From Paenibacillus profundus (GTDB lineage Bacteria > Bacillota > Bacilli > Paenibacillales > Paenibacillaceae), in contig NZ_JAJNBZ010000019.1 of NCBI RefSeq assembly GCF_021369635.1, positions 60,671 through 124,670 on the forward strand: a stretch of DNA of 64,000 nucleotides. Reading direction: 5' to 3'. The notes under the pieces are model-generated. The model did no database searches and was not told where the DNA came from. It worked only from the letters and a program-made list of their open reading frames with translations. How positions within the stretch are numbered: the stretch's first letter is position 1; each line of letters opens with the position of its first letter. The translations under genes and the position numbers were made by a program. Positions 44,713 through 53,790 of the stretch are shown piece after piece.

Positions 44713-44898
44713 TACAGTGGATTGGGCTGTTTTTCAGCGATTGGTGCGAAATGGGGGCAAAGCACTGGATGAAATCCAATGGAACTTTCTTCGGAAAGAG
44801 GATACGCGCTAATCCATTGTACGAAATCCAATGCAAGCTTAGACTCGGAGGCACGAACCAGCCTTCAGCTCAGCATTCGCTCTACTATGTTCAAAAAG

Positions 44899-44933
44899 AA
44901 GGCGAGGCCAGCGTGTGAACGGCGGTCTCGCCT
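44899..44933 (-). terminator. Terminator of the decayed inositol-phosphatase gene
   Basis: On the minus strand AGGCGAGACCGCC and GGCCTCGCCT form the stem and TTCTTTTTG follows, just past the pseudogene stop at 44944. Confidence 0.6.
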
Positions 44934-44943
44934 AATGATCGAA

Positions 44944-45228
44944 TTAACGTGTCAGGAGCGTCTGTATTTCGGCACGCAATGCTTCGTTACCGGCAATGAT
45001 GCCTGAAGCGCCCCAGGTAAACGCCCCTCCATTCAAGTCCGTCACGCTGCCCTGTGCCTCTTGGACAAACCGTATTGCATGGAAGAACTCTTTACGATAC
45101 GCATCATATACCATTGCAAAAACAGGCTGCCCGTCCTCGATCAGGCAGAGGGACATGGACCAGAATGCAAAGCCCTGATGTAAATGAACGCCTCCATCGA
45201 CTGGATCAAATACCCAGTAGGCATATAG
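44944..45228 (-). pseudogene. Inositol monophosphatase-family remnant
   Basis: The frame reads YWVFDPVDGGVHLHQGFAFW SMSLCLIEDGQPVFAMVYDA, the metal-binding DPVDG region of the inositol monophosphatase fold, then jumps to a C-terminal tail (TDLNGGAFTWGASGIIAGNE). Only ~95 of about 270 residues remain, with the N-terminal metal site and the middle missing. Confidence 0.7.
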
Positions 45229-45302
45229 AGTTCACCTTCAGTTAATAATGGTATTCATAAATACTACTACAATTCAGTTAAAAAAAGAGGGAATACCGCA
45301 GG

Positions 45303-46085
45303 TTATTCAAGTATTTCCCTGTAAGGATTGATGAGCTTGTCATAGTGCTCCCCATACTTCTCTGCCAATTGATTGCCGAAATCCCGCTCAATCCGATCCA
45401 TAATGACGTCGTGATAGAAGCCGTTTTGCAGCAGCTCGACCACGGAAGGATGATCGGTTTCCAATGCGGACAACTTGAGTGACTTGCCGAAGCTGCCAAT
45501 GAGCGCGGAACGGGAGTCGCAGAGAATGGAAAAACGTCTGGGTTCCAGATACTTCCACTCTTCGCTCCGCCTATGCACCAAAACATGCTTTAATCGGGTA
45601 TGGCATTCGCCGATGGAAATAACCGTTACCGCAACACCCCGTCGTTCCGCCTCCAGCAGCGACTCTTCGAACCAGCTTACATCTTCCGCCCATATGTCCG
45701 CCACGATGCTTTTATCTGCATTGGACAACAAACGTCGAATGGTCGTTTCCAGCGCTTTATCGCCCTGCCAGTTATAGAACGACGCGGACTTCCGTGGAGG
45801 GGACTGCAATTGCTCCAGCAGCGTGTGGGCTGTCTGTTCAAAATCCGTCTTCAGCAGTCGAACGAGCTGCTCAATGGGCACGGCGCCGTATAAAACAGGT
45901 TCGGCTTCAACCGCCCGGCACATTCCTTTGTCTGTCAAAGACCGGAGTGCCGCATACACATTTGAGCGGGATACAGAGACTTTTTTGGCCACCTCATAAC
46001 CCGATATGTTCGGTTCTTCATGCAGTACCAAGTAGCATCTTGCTTCCAGATCGGATAAACCGATTTTCCGAAGTTCATCAATCAA
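45303..46085 (-). CDS. TrmB-family transcriptional regulator
   Basis: The 260-residue protein has an N-terminal winged helix (LSDLEARCYLVLHEEPNISG, YEVAKKVSVSRSNVYAALRS LTDKG) and a C-terminal phospholipase-D-like effector domain (ADKSIVADIWAEDVSWFEES, FSILCDSRSALIGSFG). TrmB proteins sense sugars and control transporters or enzymes. The start is TTG 46085, placed 7 nt after AAGGAGG (46093-46099). The neighbours do not name a target. Confidence 0.8.
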   Translation of the reverse strand: MIDELRKIGLSDLEARCYLVLHEEPNISGYEVAKKVSVSRSNVYAALRSLTDKGMCRAVEAEPVLYGAVPIEQLVRLLKTDFEQTAHTLLEQLQSPPRKSASFYNWQGDKALETTIRRLLSNADKSIVADIWAEDVSWFEESLLEAERRGVAVTVISIGECHTRLKHVLVHRRSEEWKYLEPRRFSILCDSRSALIGSFGKSLKLSALETDHPSVVELLQNGFYHDVIMDRIERDFGNQLAEKYGEHYDKLINPYREILE

Positions 46086-46164
46086 ATGAGTTACCTCCTT
46101 TTTGCAATGTTTATTATAGTGTTATTTTAAAATACTACTTTTATTATATCAATACATTGTTCAC

Positions 46165-46482
46165 TTATCCGGGAGATGAAAGCCACCCAAAAAAGACGAA
46201 AAACAACAAATATTGTATAAGAATGAGGACATAAACTCGTCTCCAAACTTTTCGTGCTTGCGGATCTAATCGCTCAAAAGCATAGCCTGCACGTTTTTCT
46301 AATTTTCTAATTTGATAAACATACATATTAAGACCAAACAACAGTATAAACCCAATACAGCCCCACAACACAGATTTTTCATAACGATACAGCAGTCTTG
46401 AAACGTAAACTTGTGTAAATAACATAACAACACCTATCGTGATCATCCATACCGTAAATAACCAAGTGTGGGTGTCATTCAT
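46165..46482 (-). CDS. Small membrane protein of unknown function
   Basis: The 105-residue protein has two clear hydrophobic helices near the start, one near the end (VLILIQYLLFFVFFGWL), and a basic stretch (RKLEKRAGYAFERLDPQARK). Its ATG overlaps the stop of the DUF1361 gene (ATGA), so the two are translationally coupled and probably work together. Family not recognised. A frame open further upstream is not used. Confidence 0.6.
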   Translation of the reverse strand: MNDTHTWLFTVWMITIGVVMLFTQVYVSRLLYRYEKSVLWGCIGFILLFGLNMYVYQIRKLEKRAGYAFERLDPQARKVWRRVYVLILIQYLLFFVFFGWLSSPG

Positions 46483-47099
46483 AACGAATTCCGCCTTGAA
46501 TCTGAAAATAACCACCACATGATGAACTGCAGCATACTCATCCAACCTATGAATAGCAAAGAATCCTCATTGATTGAACTCAATACCTGACTAACTAACG
46601 AGAATGGCTCTGTAAATAAATGAATAGAGTGAAAACGCAGAAATCTTCCTATGTAGACTCCAATGCTGCACAGGATGATAAAAGCCAATAGGATCGTCTT
46701 GCTCCACTTTATATGTAAGATAAGACTGTGAATCTGTTTTAACATAAGAATGTAATAATAAATAGCCAATACTACTCCGCTTATTAAAACAAAAAAGTTC
46801 CACCATTCCTCAACAATCAAACCTTTTTTAAAATTAAACTCAAAAATTTTGAGATGAATGAGATCCGTTATCACGTAAAGGACATTAGGGGATAACAGTA
46901 TAAAAACAATATAAAAAGCGGCACTAACGGGGATTTCCCGCTTGCTCTTTGCTTTAAATAAGGGCAATAAAAAAGCAAGCTCCAAAGCGGCAAAAGCGAG
47001 AAACATATTTAATATCATAAATGAATAGGCCGTATCAAAAATGATAAGCATCAGTATATAGGCGAAAAAACAAAGTCGTGCTTTTGCGCGTTCATCCAT
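46479..47099 (-). CDS. DUF1361 membrane protein
   Basis: The 206-residue protein has about six transmembrane helices and the features I associate with DUF1361: FLLPLFKAKSKREIPVSAAF, LLSPNVLYVITDLIHLK and GVYIGRFLRFHSIH. Function unknown. GGAGG lies 6 nt before ATG 47099. It is the first gene of a two-gene operon with the small membrane protein. Confidence 0.78.
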   Translation of the reverse strand: MDERAKARLCFFAYILMLIIFDTAYSFMILNMFLAFAALELAFLLPLFKAKSKREIPVSAAFYIVFILLSPNVLYVITDLIHLKIFEFNFKKGLIVEEWWNFFVLISGVVLAIYYYILMLKQIHSLILHIKWSKTILLAFIILCSIGVYIGRFLRFHSIHLFTEPFSLVSQVLSSINEDSLLFIGWMSMLQFIMWWLFSDSRRNSL

Positions 47100-47326
47100 G
47101 AGAAACCTCCTTTACATTGATCCGGGAGCATCTCTTCCCGAACGGGCCGGACATCTTGGGGTATGTGCGCAGGTTCTATATATACATACTCGACATCGAA
47201 TATTCCTGAATATCCGAACAAATCTCCGAATTTCGGATTGGCAACGCGCCGTTTTTTGCTGCCGACATCTCGATCTCTACAGCAAGATGCTGATGTGTGC
47301 CGATGAGGACCGAACGACGCAGCAAA

Positions 47327-47351
47327 GCCCCTGTCCGTCTTGGACAGGGGC
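47327..47351 (-). terminator. Terminator after tagatose-bisphosphate aldolase
   Basis: GCCCCTGTCC/GGACAGGGGC, a perfect 10-bp stem with a 5-nt loop, followed by TTTGCT on the minus strand. Confidence 0.75.
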
Positions 47352-47379
47352 AGTCTTAAATCAATCGCCTGCAGTGCTC

Positions 47380-48414
47380 TTATGATTCGGTAATGACGAT
47401 CTGATCCTTGCCGCCATACACCGTCCACCAAGGCTTCGCCGCTTGCTGCAGCACTCGATTCAAATGCTCCATGCGCTGCACGCCTTCATCCTTCAGCCAT
47501 GCGCGCAGGCCAGTATCGCCATTCTCGCCATACACGGCAATGCCGTCTTGCCAAGTGGCGCGGCCACAGAGCACGCCTGAGAACGGAACGTCTGCTTCGC
47601 CAGCGAACTCCAGCGTCTCGATGAAGTCCTCGTTCGAGACGCCGCCGCTCAAATAAATAAACGGAACCGTCGCAATTGACGCCGTATCCCTGAAGTGCTG
47701 CAGCGCCTCTTCGCGCGTATATACCGCTTCCGCTTCATGGCCCCGGTTCGCTGCCGTGCCAGACACGTATGTCATGTTGACCGGCACTTCGACCTTGAGA
47801 CAGTCGAGGTGATACTGCGGCTTCGTGAATTCGCGCATGCTTTTCTTCACTTTTTCCGGCTTCACCTTTGCGTATTCCGGACCCTTCGCATCGGCAATGT
47901 CGTCACAATACGTGACCGGTTCGAAGAAGAACGGAATATCGTTCGCCTTGCACTCGGCGCCGATACGCTCGATGAACGCGTGCTTCTGGTCGTTAATGTG
48001 CGCCGCATCGTCTGGGTCGTAGTACATCAATATTTTGATGGCGTCTACGCCTTTGTCCGCGTAACGGCGAACAGACCACTCCGGCAGCAGGTCGGGGAGG
48101 CGCCCTTGGACGGTCGCGTCATAACCGGTCTTCTCGTAAGCGATGAGCAGTCCTGCCTGCTTATCACGCGCTTCCGCTGCGCTCCAGCCAAATTCCGGAT
48201 CTAGCAGAATGGCCGTGCTGTATGGGGTCAATTCCTCGGTTACGGCCACCTTGAATTCTTCCACATGCTTCACGTCGGCTTCGTGGCCGAGCGCCTTGGT
48301 CAGCGACTTCTTCAACGAACCGCGCTGATCGAGCGCTGTTGCAATGACCAATCCGTGTTCGTCCGACAAGCGCGTTAACGCTTCGTATTTGCCTTTTGTC
48401 ATCTGTACTTTCAT
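47380..48414 (-). CDS. lacD: Tagatose 1,6-diphosphate aldolase
   Basis: The 344-residue class I aldolase splits tagatose-1,6-bisphosphate into dihydroxyacetone phosphate and glyceraldehyde-3-phosphate in lactose/galactose or sulfo-sugar catabolism. Motifs are LVIATALDQRGSLKKSL, ILLDPEFGWSAAEARDKQAG, the active-site lysine region GVDAIKILMYYDPDD, EVPVNMTYVSGT and FIYLSGGVSNEDF. Homologous enzymes also act in the sulfo-TAL or sulfoquinovose routes, so the substrate is inferred. I start at ATG 48414, after GGGGTG; a GTG at 48447 lacks a site. It stands alone behind an 18-bp palindrome. Confidence 0.88.
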   Translation of the reverse strand: MKVQMTKGKYEALTRLSDEHGLVIATALDQRGSLKKSLTKALGHEADVKHVEEFKVAVTEELTPYSTAILLDPEFGWSAAEARDKQAGLLIAYEKTGYDATVQGRLPDLLPEWSVRRYADKGVDAIKILMYYDPDDAAHINDQKHAFIERIGAECKANDIPFFFEPVTYCDDIADAKGPEYAKVKPEKVKKSMREFTKPQYHLDCLKVEVPVNMTYVSGTAANRGHEAEAVYTREEALQHFRDTASIATVPFIYLSGGVSNEDFIETLEFAGEADVPFSGVLCGRATWQDGIAVYGENGDTGLRAWLKDEGVQRMEHLNRVLQQAAKPWWTVYGGKDQIVITES

Positions 48415-48471
48415 ACCAAGCACCCCAATCGTACATTTTTCCTTCACTACTTCATTACATCAATATTCCCA

Positions 48472-48489
48472 TCATGAAACGTTTCATGA
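48472..48489. promoter_or_regulatory. 18-bp perfect palindrome upstream of lacD (operator)
   Basis: TCATGAAACGTTTCATGA is a perfect palindrome 58 nt before the lacD start. The AAACGTTT core is typical of LacI/GalR-family operators. A half-similar ATGAACGATTTTCA lies at ~48517. The repressor gene is not in the window. Confidence 0.65.
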
Positions 48490-48675
48490 AGAAAAAATAA
48501 CAAATACAGAACATTCATGAACGATTTTCAACAAAAATTCAAGTCTTTTCGTTGTGACTCTGCTTCCAGCTCCATTTGAAAACGGTGACGTTAGCTCTAG
48601 AAATGAATTGTCAGAATGTGCCACTGCGTGCTATATTCAACTGATATATCGGACAATAAGGGGGAAGGGATGTAG

Positions 48676-49488
48676 ATGAGTCAAATGATAAACTATTATT
48701 CTTCGTTCGACGAATGGGGACGTCTCGAGCGGGAACCTTTGGAGTTCACGGTCAATTGTCATTATATTAAATCGCACCTCCCGGAAAAAGGACACATCTT
48801 GGATATCGGGGCAGGTCCCGGAAAATATGCGATAGAGCTGGCGAAATCCGGATATGACATCACATTGGCGGACATTACACCAAAGCTGGCCGAAAGCGCA
48901 CGAGAGAAGGTACGGGAATACGGGCTTGAGCGCCAGTTTCAAGGCTTTGACGTTGCCGATGCGAGAAATTTGCAGTTGTATGCCGATGAGCAATTCGATG
49001 CTTCTTTGATGTTAGGCCCATTGTATCATTTGCAGCAGGAGGAAGACCGGGTTAGCGCCGCTCAGGAATTGCATCGTGTGACAAAGTCAGGCGGTCTTGT
49101 CTTCGTCGCATTCATGCCGAGAATGAGGCACGTGGCAACTTCGCTGTTATATCCGCAGCATTGGAAGCCCAATGACACAATAGAAGGGCTGACCGAGTTT
49201 ATGCGCACCGGAATTTTCAATCATAGCGATGAAGGAAGGTTTACGGGAGCCTATTATTTTCCCATAGAAGAAATTGAGCCGTTTATGGAAGCGCATGGGT
49301 TCGAACAAGTTAAGCTCATCGGATCGGGCAGCATTGCGGGCTTGATGAAGCCGGAGCACTGGCAGTATTGGCGCGACCAAGGGGAAGCAGCGTTTCAATC
49401 GATCATGCAAATTGTTATGGATGCAGCAGACAGTCCATACATCCTAGGAACCTCGTCTCATTTGTTGTATATAGGGAAAAAAGTATAG
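48676..49488 (+). CDS. Class I SAM-dependent methyltransferase
   Basis: The 270-residue cytosolic enzyme has the SAM-binding motif I ILDIGAGPGKYAIELAKSGY, motif II DITLADITP, and LGPLYHLQQEEDR as motif IV/post I. It continues with a substrate domain (FPIEEIEPFMEAHGFEQVKL) of the UbiE/Methyltransf_11 type. The substrate is unknown. GGGGGAAGGGATG leads to ATG 48676. Confidence 0.82.
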   Translation: MSQMINYYSSFDEWGRLEREPLEFTVNCHYIKSHLPEKGHILDIGAGPGKYAIELAKSGYDITLADITPKLAESAREKVREYGLERQFQGFDVADARNLQLYADEQFDASLMLGPLYHLQQEEDRVSAAQELHRVTKSGGLVFVAFMPRMRHVATSLLYPQHWKPNDTIEGLTEFMRTGIFNHSDEGRFTGAYYFPIEEIEPFMEAHGFEQVKLIGSGSIAGLMKPEHWQYWRDQGEAAFQSIMQIVMDAADSPYILGTSSHLLYIGKKV

Positions 49489-49574
49489 GCTGAACTTCTT
49501 GCATGGTTATATTTTCATAAAATAACATTAAATTTAAAATGAATCGAACGGGAATCCGTGTTACGATCTGGACG

Positions 49575-49700
49575 TACCAAAAATAAGGCCGAAGCTCATC
49601 TGAGCACGGGGGAACCACACATTGGGGTGAAGTCGCATAGATGCGGCAGGGGGAATCCTCTTTGACCCGAACCCGTCAGCTAACCTCGTAGGCTGCAAAG
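49575..49700 (+). promoter_or_regulatory. c-di-AMP (ydaO-yuaA) riboswitch
   Basis: The leader contains the conserved blocks CACGGGGGAACCA, TGGGGTGAA, CTCTTTGACCCGAACCCGTC and AGCTAACCTCGTAGG in the right order, as in ydaO/yuaA riboswitches that switch off genes when cyclic di-AMP is high. It ends 15 nt before the CAP-domain protein gene. Confidence 0.92.
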
Positions 49701-49715
49701 GGAGAGATAATCTGA

Positions 49716-50447
49716 ATGAAAAATACGTTCAAGAAAGTCGTTATCACGGGAGCACTCGTTCTGGCACCAGTCGTGGCAGCAGGTTCGGCAATGGCCGCTC
49801 CGCTGAATGTTGCAGCTCAAGCACCTAATCAAAATCTGACGAACATCGATTGCTCCGGCTTCGATTTCAATACGATACTGCAAGGCAATGAGCAGAACAA
49901 TCAGAACTTGACCGATATGTTGAACAAGCTGTTTCCTAATACGAAGCCTGTAGTCACACAACCAGATGCTGCGGTACCGGACAAAAGCAAGCCTGAACCG
50001 GCGACTCCGGCACCAAGCAAGCCAGCACCAACAACACCTGCAACAGGTACGGAAAATCCGAACCAAGGCGTGACGGCTAACTCCGATTTCGCTGCGCAAG
50101 TGGTTGATTTAGTGAACCAAGAGCGTGCCAAAGCAGGACTTGAGCCATTGAAATCGGACGCGGCGCTCACTAATGTCGCAATGGTGAAGGCGAAAGACAT
50201 GTACGACAACAATTACTTTGATCATAATTCGCCGACCCTTGGCTCTCCGTTCGATCTGATGCAGTCCAAAGGGATCCAATATCGTACCGCTGGCGAGAAC
50301 ATTGCCAAAGGACAACGCACACCGGAAGAAGTAATGAATGCGTGGATGAACAGTGAAGGTCACCGTAAAAACATTCTGAACGCAAGCTATACTTCAATCG
50401 GCGTTGCATACTACAATGGTGAGTGGGTACAAGAATTTACAGGATAA
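49716..50447 (+). CDS. Secreted CAP/SCP-domain protein
   Basis: The 243-residue exported protein has a signal peptide (MKNTFKKVVITGALVLAPVV, cleavage near AMA-AP). A Pro/Thr/Lys-rich linker (~85-112) follows, and a CAP domain (~120-243) with FAAQVVDLVNQERAKAGLEP, KAKDMYDNNYFDHNSPTLGS, GENIAKGQRTPEEVMNAWMN and SEGHRKNILN, the His/Glu signature. YkwD-type members are linked to the cell surface or germination, but activity is unclear. The c-di-AMP riboswitch upstream suggests a role in wall homeostasis. Confidence 0.9.
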   Translation: MKNTFKKVVITGALVLAPVVAAGSAMAAPLNVAAQAPNQNLTNIDCSGFDFNTILQGNEQNNQNLTDMLNKLFPNTKPVVTQPDAAVPDKSKPEPATPAPSKPAPTTPATGTENPNQGVTANSDFAAQVVDLVNQERAKAGLEPLKSDAALTNVAMVKAKDMYDNNYFDHNSPTLGSPFDLMQSKGIQYRTAGENIAKGQRTPEEVMNAWMNSEGHRKNILNASYTSIGVAYYNGEWVQEFTG

Positions 50448-50466
50448 TGACGAACTTTGAAGCCGA

Positions 50467-50497
50467 AGCCTGCAGAGCAATCTGCAGGCTTTATTTT
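50467..50497 (+). terminator. Terminator after the CAP-domain gene
   Basis: AGCCTGCAGA/TCTGCAGGCT, 10-bp perfect stem with loop GCAA, then TTATTTT. Confidence 0.85.
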
Positions 50498-50624
50498 GCG
50501 CTCGTGAACGGAAAACGATGCAGTTACATAAGAATGAAACAGATGTCATCATAATTGTATTGAATATATAAGCAAATAACTATATGGTGATATTATATTT
50601 GATGAAGAAGACAGGAGGTGCAAG

Positions 50625-50993
50625 ATGGAACATATGGATCATGCTGAACAGAAGCATACAGCAATTGAGAACGTATCCGCCTTTTTAAAATTACTTGGCG
50701 ATCCGACTCGTATGACGATTGTGGCCATATTGTCCCGGCGCGAATGTTGTGTATGTGAGTTGCTTGAAGTATTCGACGTCAGCCAGCCTTCAATCAGCCA
50801 GCATCTGCGCAAGCTGAAGGATGCGAATCTCGTCAAGGAAGCTCGTAAAGGGCAGTGGATTTATTATTCGCTGCAGCCCGCGAATCCACACTACGCCCTG
50901 CTGCAGGAAATTGTTGGACGGCTGCCTGAACCATCCGTACAGCTGCGTACCATCGAGGCAAGCCAGGCGGCGAATCGGTGCGGCAATGGATGA
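50625..50993 (+). CDS. arsR: ArsR-family metalloregulator
   Basis: The 122-residue winged-helix repressor has the ArsR signature [31 protein letters not shown]: the ECCVCEL metal site in helix alpha3 is that of arsenite/antimonite sensors. It would repress this ars operon until As(III) binds. AGGAGGTG precedes ATG 50625. The acr3 remnant follows 29 nt downstream. Confidence 0.88.
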   Translation: MEHMDHAEQKHTAIENVSAFLKLLGDPTRMTIVAILSRRECCVCELLEVFDVSQPSISQHLRKLKDANLVKEARKGQWIYYSLQPANPHYALLQEIVGRLPEPSVQLRTIEASQAANRCGNG

Positions 50994-51022
50994 AGATACG
51001 GAGCGCAAGGGAGTGTAAAGCA

Positions 51023-51482
51023 ATGAACAGTACAAATTCGAGGCGATTGTCGGTGTTGGACCGCTACTTGACGTTATGGATCTTTCTCGCTATGGCGCTT
51101 GGCGTCGGGCTCGGTTCTATATTTCCGGGATGGGGCGTGTATTCAAAGACGTTAAGGTGCTGATCTTATCACTCGTGCAGAACTGGATTATCGGCCCGCT
51201 TCTCATGTTCTTGCTGGCGATTCTTTTGCTGCCCGACCATCCTGAATATATGGTTGGTCTCATCTTGATTGCCCTCGCACGTTGCATCGCAATGGTCATC
51301 GTATGGAATGATCTGGCGCAGGGAGACACGGAATATGCTGCAGGGCTAGTTGCGTTCAACTCCGTATTTCAGATTTTGCCGCGGTCATCGGACCATTGGT
51401 CGAAGTCCCGGTCATGATCGGATTAGTTCGGATCGCTCTGCGGATGCAATTCTTATTCCCAACCAAATCAAAACATCCATAG
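51023..51482 (+). pseudogene. acr3 arsenite efflux permease, broken by deletions and frameshifts
   Basis: The N-terminus [27 protein letters not shown] matches ACR3, then the frame breaks. [20 protein letters not shown] and [38 protein letters not shown] are present in a second frame, then a jump goes to the end ([29 protein letters not shown]) in a third. ACR3 has ~350 residues and ten helices; over half is missing. The arsenite pump of this operon is dead. Confidence 0.85.
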
Positions 51483-51499
51483 AGAGTGAGGAAATCGAA

Positions 51500-51910
51500 A
51501 TGACAGCGAAAAAGACGATATATTTTCTATGCACGGGCAATTCCTGCAGAAGCCAGATGGCGGAGGGGTTCGGCAAACACTTCTTAGAAGAGGGATGGGA
51601 CGTGTACTCTGCCGGCATTGAAGCGCATGGCGTCAATCCGAAAGCCGTTCAAGCGATGGCGGAAGTGGATATCGATATCTCTGGACAAACCTCGAACGTC
51701 ATCGATATGGAGCTGTTGCGCCGCGCTGATGTGGTCGTGACCTTATGCGGTCACGCGAATGAGGTCTGTCCTGCGGTTCCGGCACACGTCCGACGGGAGC
51801 ATTGGGGATTCGACGACCCGGCAGGGCAGGATTGGTCCGTGGTTCAGCGGGTCCGTGATGAGATAGGAGCACGTATTAAGCAGTTTGCAGAGCTTGGTTA
51901 TTCGTCATAA
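51500..51910 (+). CDS. arsC: Arsenate reductase, thioredoxin-coupled
   Basis: This 136-residue low-molecular-weight-phosphatase-like enzyme reduces arsenate to arsenite. The P-loop [15 protein letters not shown] holds Cys11 and Cys16, and [11 protein letters not shown] holds Cys83 and Cys90. The CX5R loop and resolving cysteines of the thioredoxin-type ArsC are complete. DDPAGQDW is the acid loop. GTGAGGAAA precedes ATG 51500. It is intact, but its product arsenite can no longer leave through the adjacent broken pump. Confidence 0.92.
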   Translation: MTAKKTIYFLCTGNSCRSQMAEGFGKHFLEEGWDVYSAGIEAHGVNPKAVQAMAEVDIDISGQTSNVIDMELLRRADVVVTLCGHANEVCPAVPAHVRREHWGFDDPAGQDWSVVQRVRDEIGARIKQFAELGYSS

Positions 51911-51980
51911 ATGCAGCACAGCAAGCCTCGACATGCGTCAGGTGTTGAGCCTGCCGAGAAACCCGCAATGAAGAGAAACG

Positions 51981-52027
51981 AAACCACATGCTATGACCGA
52001 GTAAGGTCGTGTGCCTGTGGTTTTTTT
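51981..52027 (+). terminator. Terminator after the ars operon
   Basis: AACCACA/TGTGGTT outer stem with inner GACC/GGTC, followed by a run of T residues (TTTTTTT). Confidence 0.75.
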
Positions 52028-52199
52028 GATCTTGCAAACAAAAAGAAGCGCCCTAATTCGGGGTGCTCAGAGCGTTGCATTCTATTTCTACTTGGAAACG
52101 GCAGAAACGGACAAGTAATAGCAAGTTTCTGTGCTGATACCTAAAAATTGCGCATATGGTGAAGTATATCTCATTACAGTAAGAACGGAGGTTCTTCCC

Positions 52200-52505
52200 T
52201 TGCACAATAATCCTGCTCACCAGCAGTTGGTTTATCAGGCAGACCCCGCGATGGTTCAAGCCATGCATTCGGCCAGGGAAAAAGTTCACCATGTCTGCAA
52301 CATGTATAAGGATCGGCATGTGCGAGTTCAGACGGTTGACGGTCAAGTATATGATGGGGTCATCTCAAATGTCGATAGAGATTATCTTTATTTGCATACC
52401 CAGCATCCCATGCCGCAACGCTCACTGTACGGTTCGTATTATTTTAATAACGACGTCATTTTGCCATTGGTGTTGTATAATTTGCTGGTCATTTCTTTGT
52501 TATAG
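52200..52505 (+). CDS. Small Sm/Hfq-like-fold protein of unknown function
   Basis: The 101-residue protein contains VRVQTVDGQVYDGVISNVDRDYLYLHTQ, whose alternating pattern and GxI..VD..YL turn look like an Sm-fold beta barrel. A short hydrophobic end follows (VILPLVLYNLLVISLL). Start is TTG 52200 with GGAGG 8 nt upstream. It could be an RNA-binding or spore-associated protein; no family is assigned. Terminator follows. Confidence 0.6.
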   Translation: MHNNPAHQQLVYQADPAMVQAMHSAREKVHHVCNMYKDRHVRVQTVDGQVYDGVISNVDRDYLYLHTQHPMPQRSLYGSYYFNNDVILPLVLYNLLVISLL

Positions 52506-52541
52506 TCATCAGACAGCGTTTGCTGCACGGTTGAAAAAAAG

Positions 52542-52575
52542 AGTCCTTGCACCACTAAAGTGCAAGGACTTATTT
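52542..52575 (+). terminator. Terminator after the Sm-like gene
   Basis: AGTCCTTGCAC/GTGCAAGGACT, 11-bp perfect stem with a 7-nt loop, then TTATTT. Confidence 0.85.
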
Positions 52576-52746
52576 GCGCGTCCGCAGCGTCCATATTAAA
52601 ATCGGCGGCCCTCGTGCGCTCTTACCTCCTGATGCTTGATACAGGCAGACTTGCCGTATACAATAGGAAGGTACTTCATCTCGATACCAATAGAGAAGGA
52701 GTAAGTGAATATATTGCGTCATATATTAGTTAAAGGAGGGGTGACT

Positions 52747-53790
52747 GTGGCATTTGGCGCTAGAGTATTGAAGACGGGGATCGCGGTTACCCTGTCGCTA
52801 TATATCAGTATGTTCCTGCAATTCAAGACACCGGTCATTGCCGCGGTAGCTGCGATCTTCGCGATGCAGCCGTCCATCTACCGTTCTTGGCGTTATTTTC
52901 TGGACCAGTTCCAGACTAATACGGTTGGAGCAGTAGTAGCATTATTGGCGGGGATGGCCTTTTCCAATGCACCGATTGCGGTAGGTATCGTCTGTATTCT
53001 GGTCATTATGATATGTTTGAAAATGAAAATGGAAGAGACCGTCGGTCTGACGCTCGTGACGGTCATTACGGTAATGGAAGCCTCGGGACAATGGAATTAT
53101 GCATTGATTCGATTCGTGCAAATCCTGATTGGCATCGGTTCGGCGTTTCTCATTAACATTTTGTTCTTCCCGCCGAATCCGAAGGTTCAATTCATCGGGC
53201 AGATCCAGACCGTCTTCAACAAGATGTCGCTGCTTCTGCGCACGATTATTTCGGATGAGATCAAGGAAGCCGCGTTCCGAACAGAGAAGCAAGCTCTGGA
53301 AGACATTATGAAGTCGCTTGCGGATAAGTACAAGCTGTTCGAGGAAGAGACGAAGAAGTTAAAGCGCGCCAAGTACCGGGCTACGCGCCAATTGGTTGTG
53401 TACAAGCATCTCTTGAATACGCTGTGGAAGGGGATGGCGGTGCTGAATGCGATTGAAGAGCATTATTTTCAAACAACCCGGACGCCGGAGACGAATAAGT
53501 TCTTCGATCATCATCTGGAGATGCTTATCAAATGTCATGAACACGTGCTGCTCAAATTCGAGGACAAGGTAAAGCCAGACAGCACGGAAATTGAACTGAT
53601 GGAAGCAGAGAACGAATTGTTTATGCAGAAGGCAATGCAGCATTGCGTACAAGAACAGGAAGGGATGCTGCGCCTCTCGATTGTGGCGGCGTCCATGTAT
53701 GAATATGGTTTTCAGATTGCGCGCCTTGACCGGCTCGTCGGACACGTCGATAAGGAAGAGGACAAAGGACTATTAAACGGCTTGATATAA
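52747..53790 (+). CDS. Aromatic acid exporter-family (FUSC/YqjA-like) membrane protein
   Basis: The 347-residue protein has an N-terminal block of about five to six transmembrane helices (TGIAVTLSLYISMFLQF, VIAAVAAIFAMQPSIYRSWR, LVTVITVMEASGQWNY) and a soluble, coiled-coil-rich C-terminal half. This plan is that of ArAE_1/FUSC proteins of Firmicutes. Export of organic acids is inferred. AAAGGAGGGG fits GTG 52747 (FGARVLKTG); another GTG at 52705 also has a fair site, so the start is not certain. Confidence 0.78.
   Translation: MAFGARVLKTGIAVTLSLYISMFLQFKTPVIAAVAAIFAMQPSIYRSWRYFLDQFQTNTVGAVVALLAGMAFSNAPIAVGIVCILVIMICLKMKMEETVGLTLVTVITVMEASGQWNYALIRFVQILIGIGSAFLINILFFPPNPKVQFIGQIQTVFNKMSLLLRTIISDEIKEAAFRTEKQALEDIMKSLADKYKLFEEETKKLKRAKYRATRQLVVYKHLLNTLWKGMAVLNAIEEHYFQTTRTPETNKFFDHHLEMLIKCHEHVLLKFEDKVKPDSTEIELMEAENELFMQKAMQHCVQEQEGMLRLSIVAASMYEYGFQIARLDRLVGHVDKEEDKGLLNGLI

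Noticed and set aside
47051..47431. Minus-strand 126-codon frame across the lacD terminator
   Set aside because: It spans a terminator and overlaps two better-supported genes in another frame.
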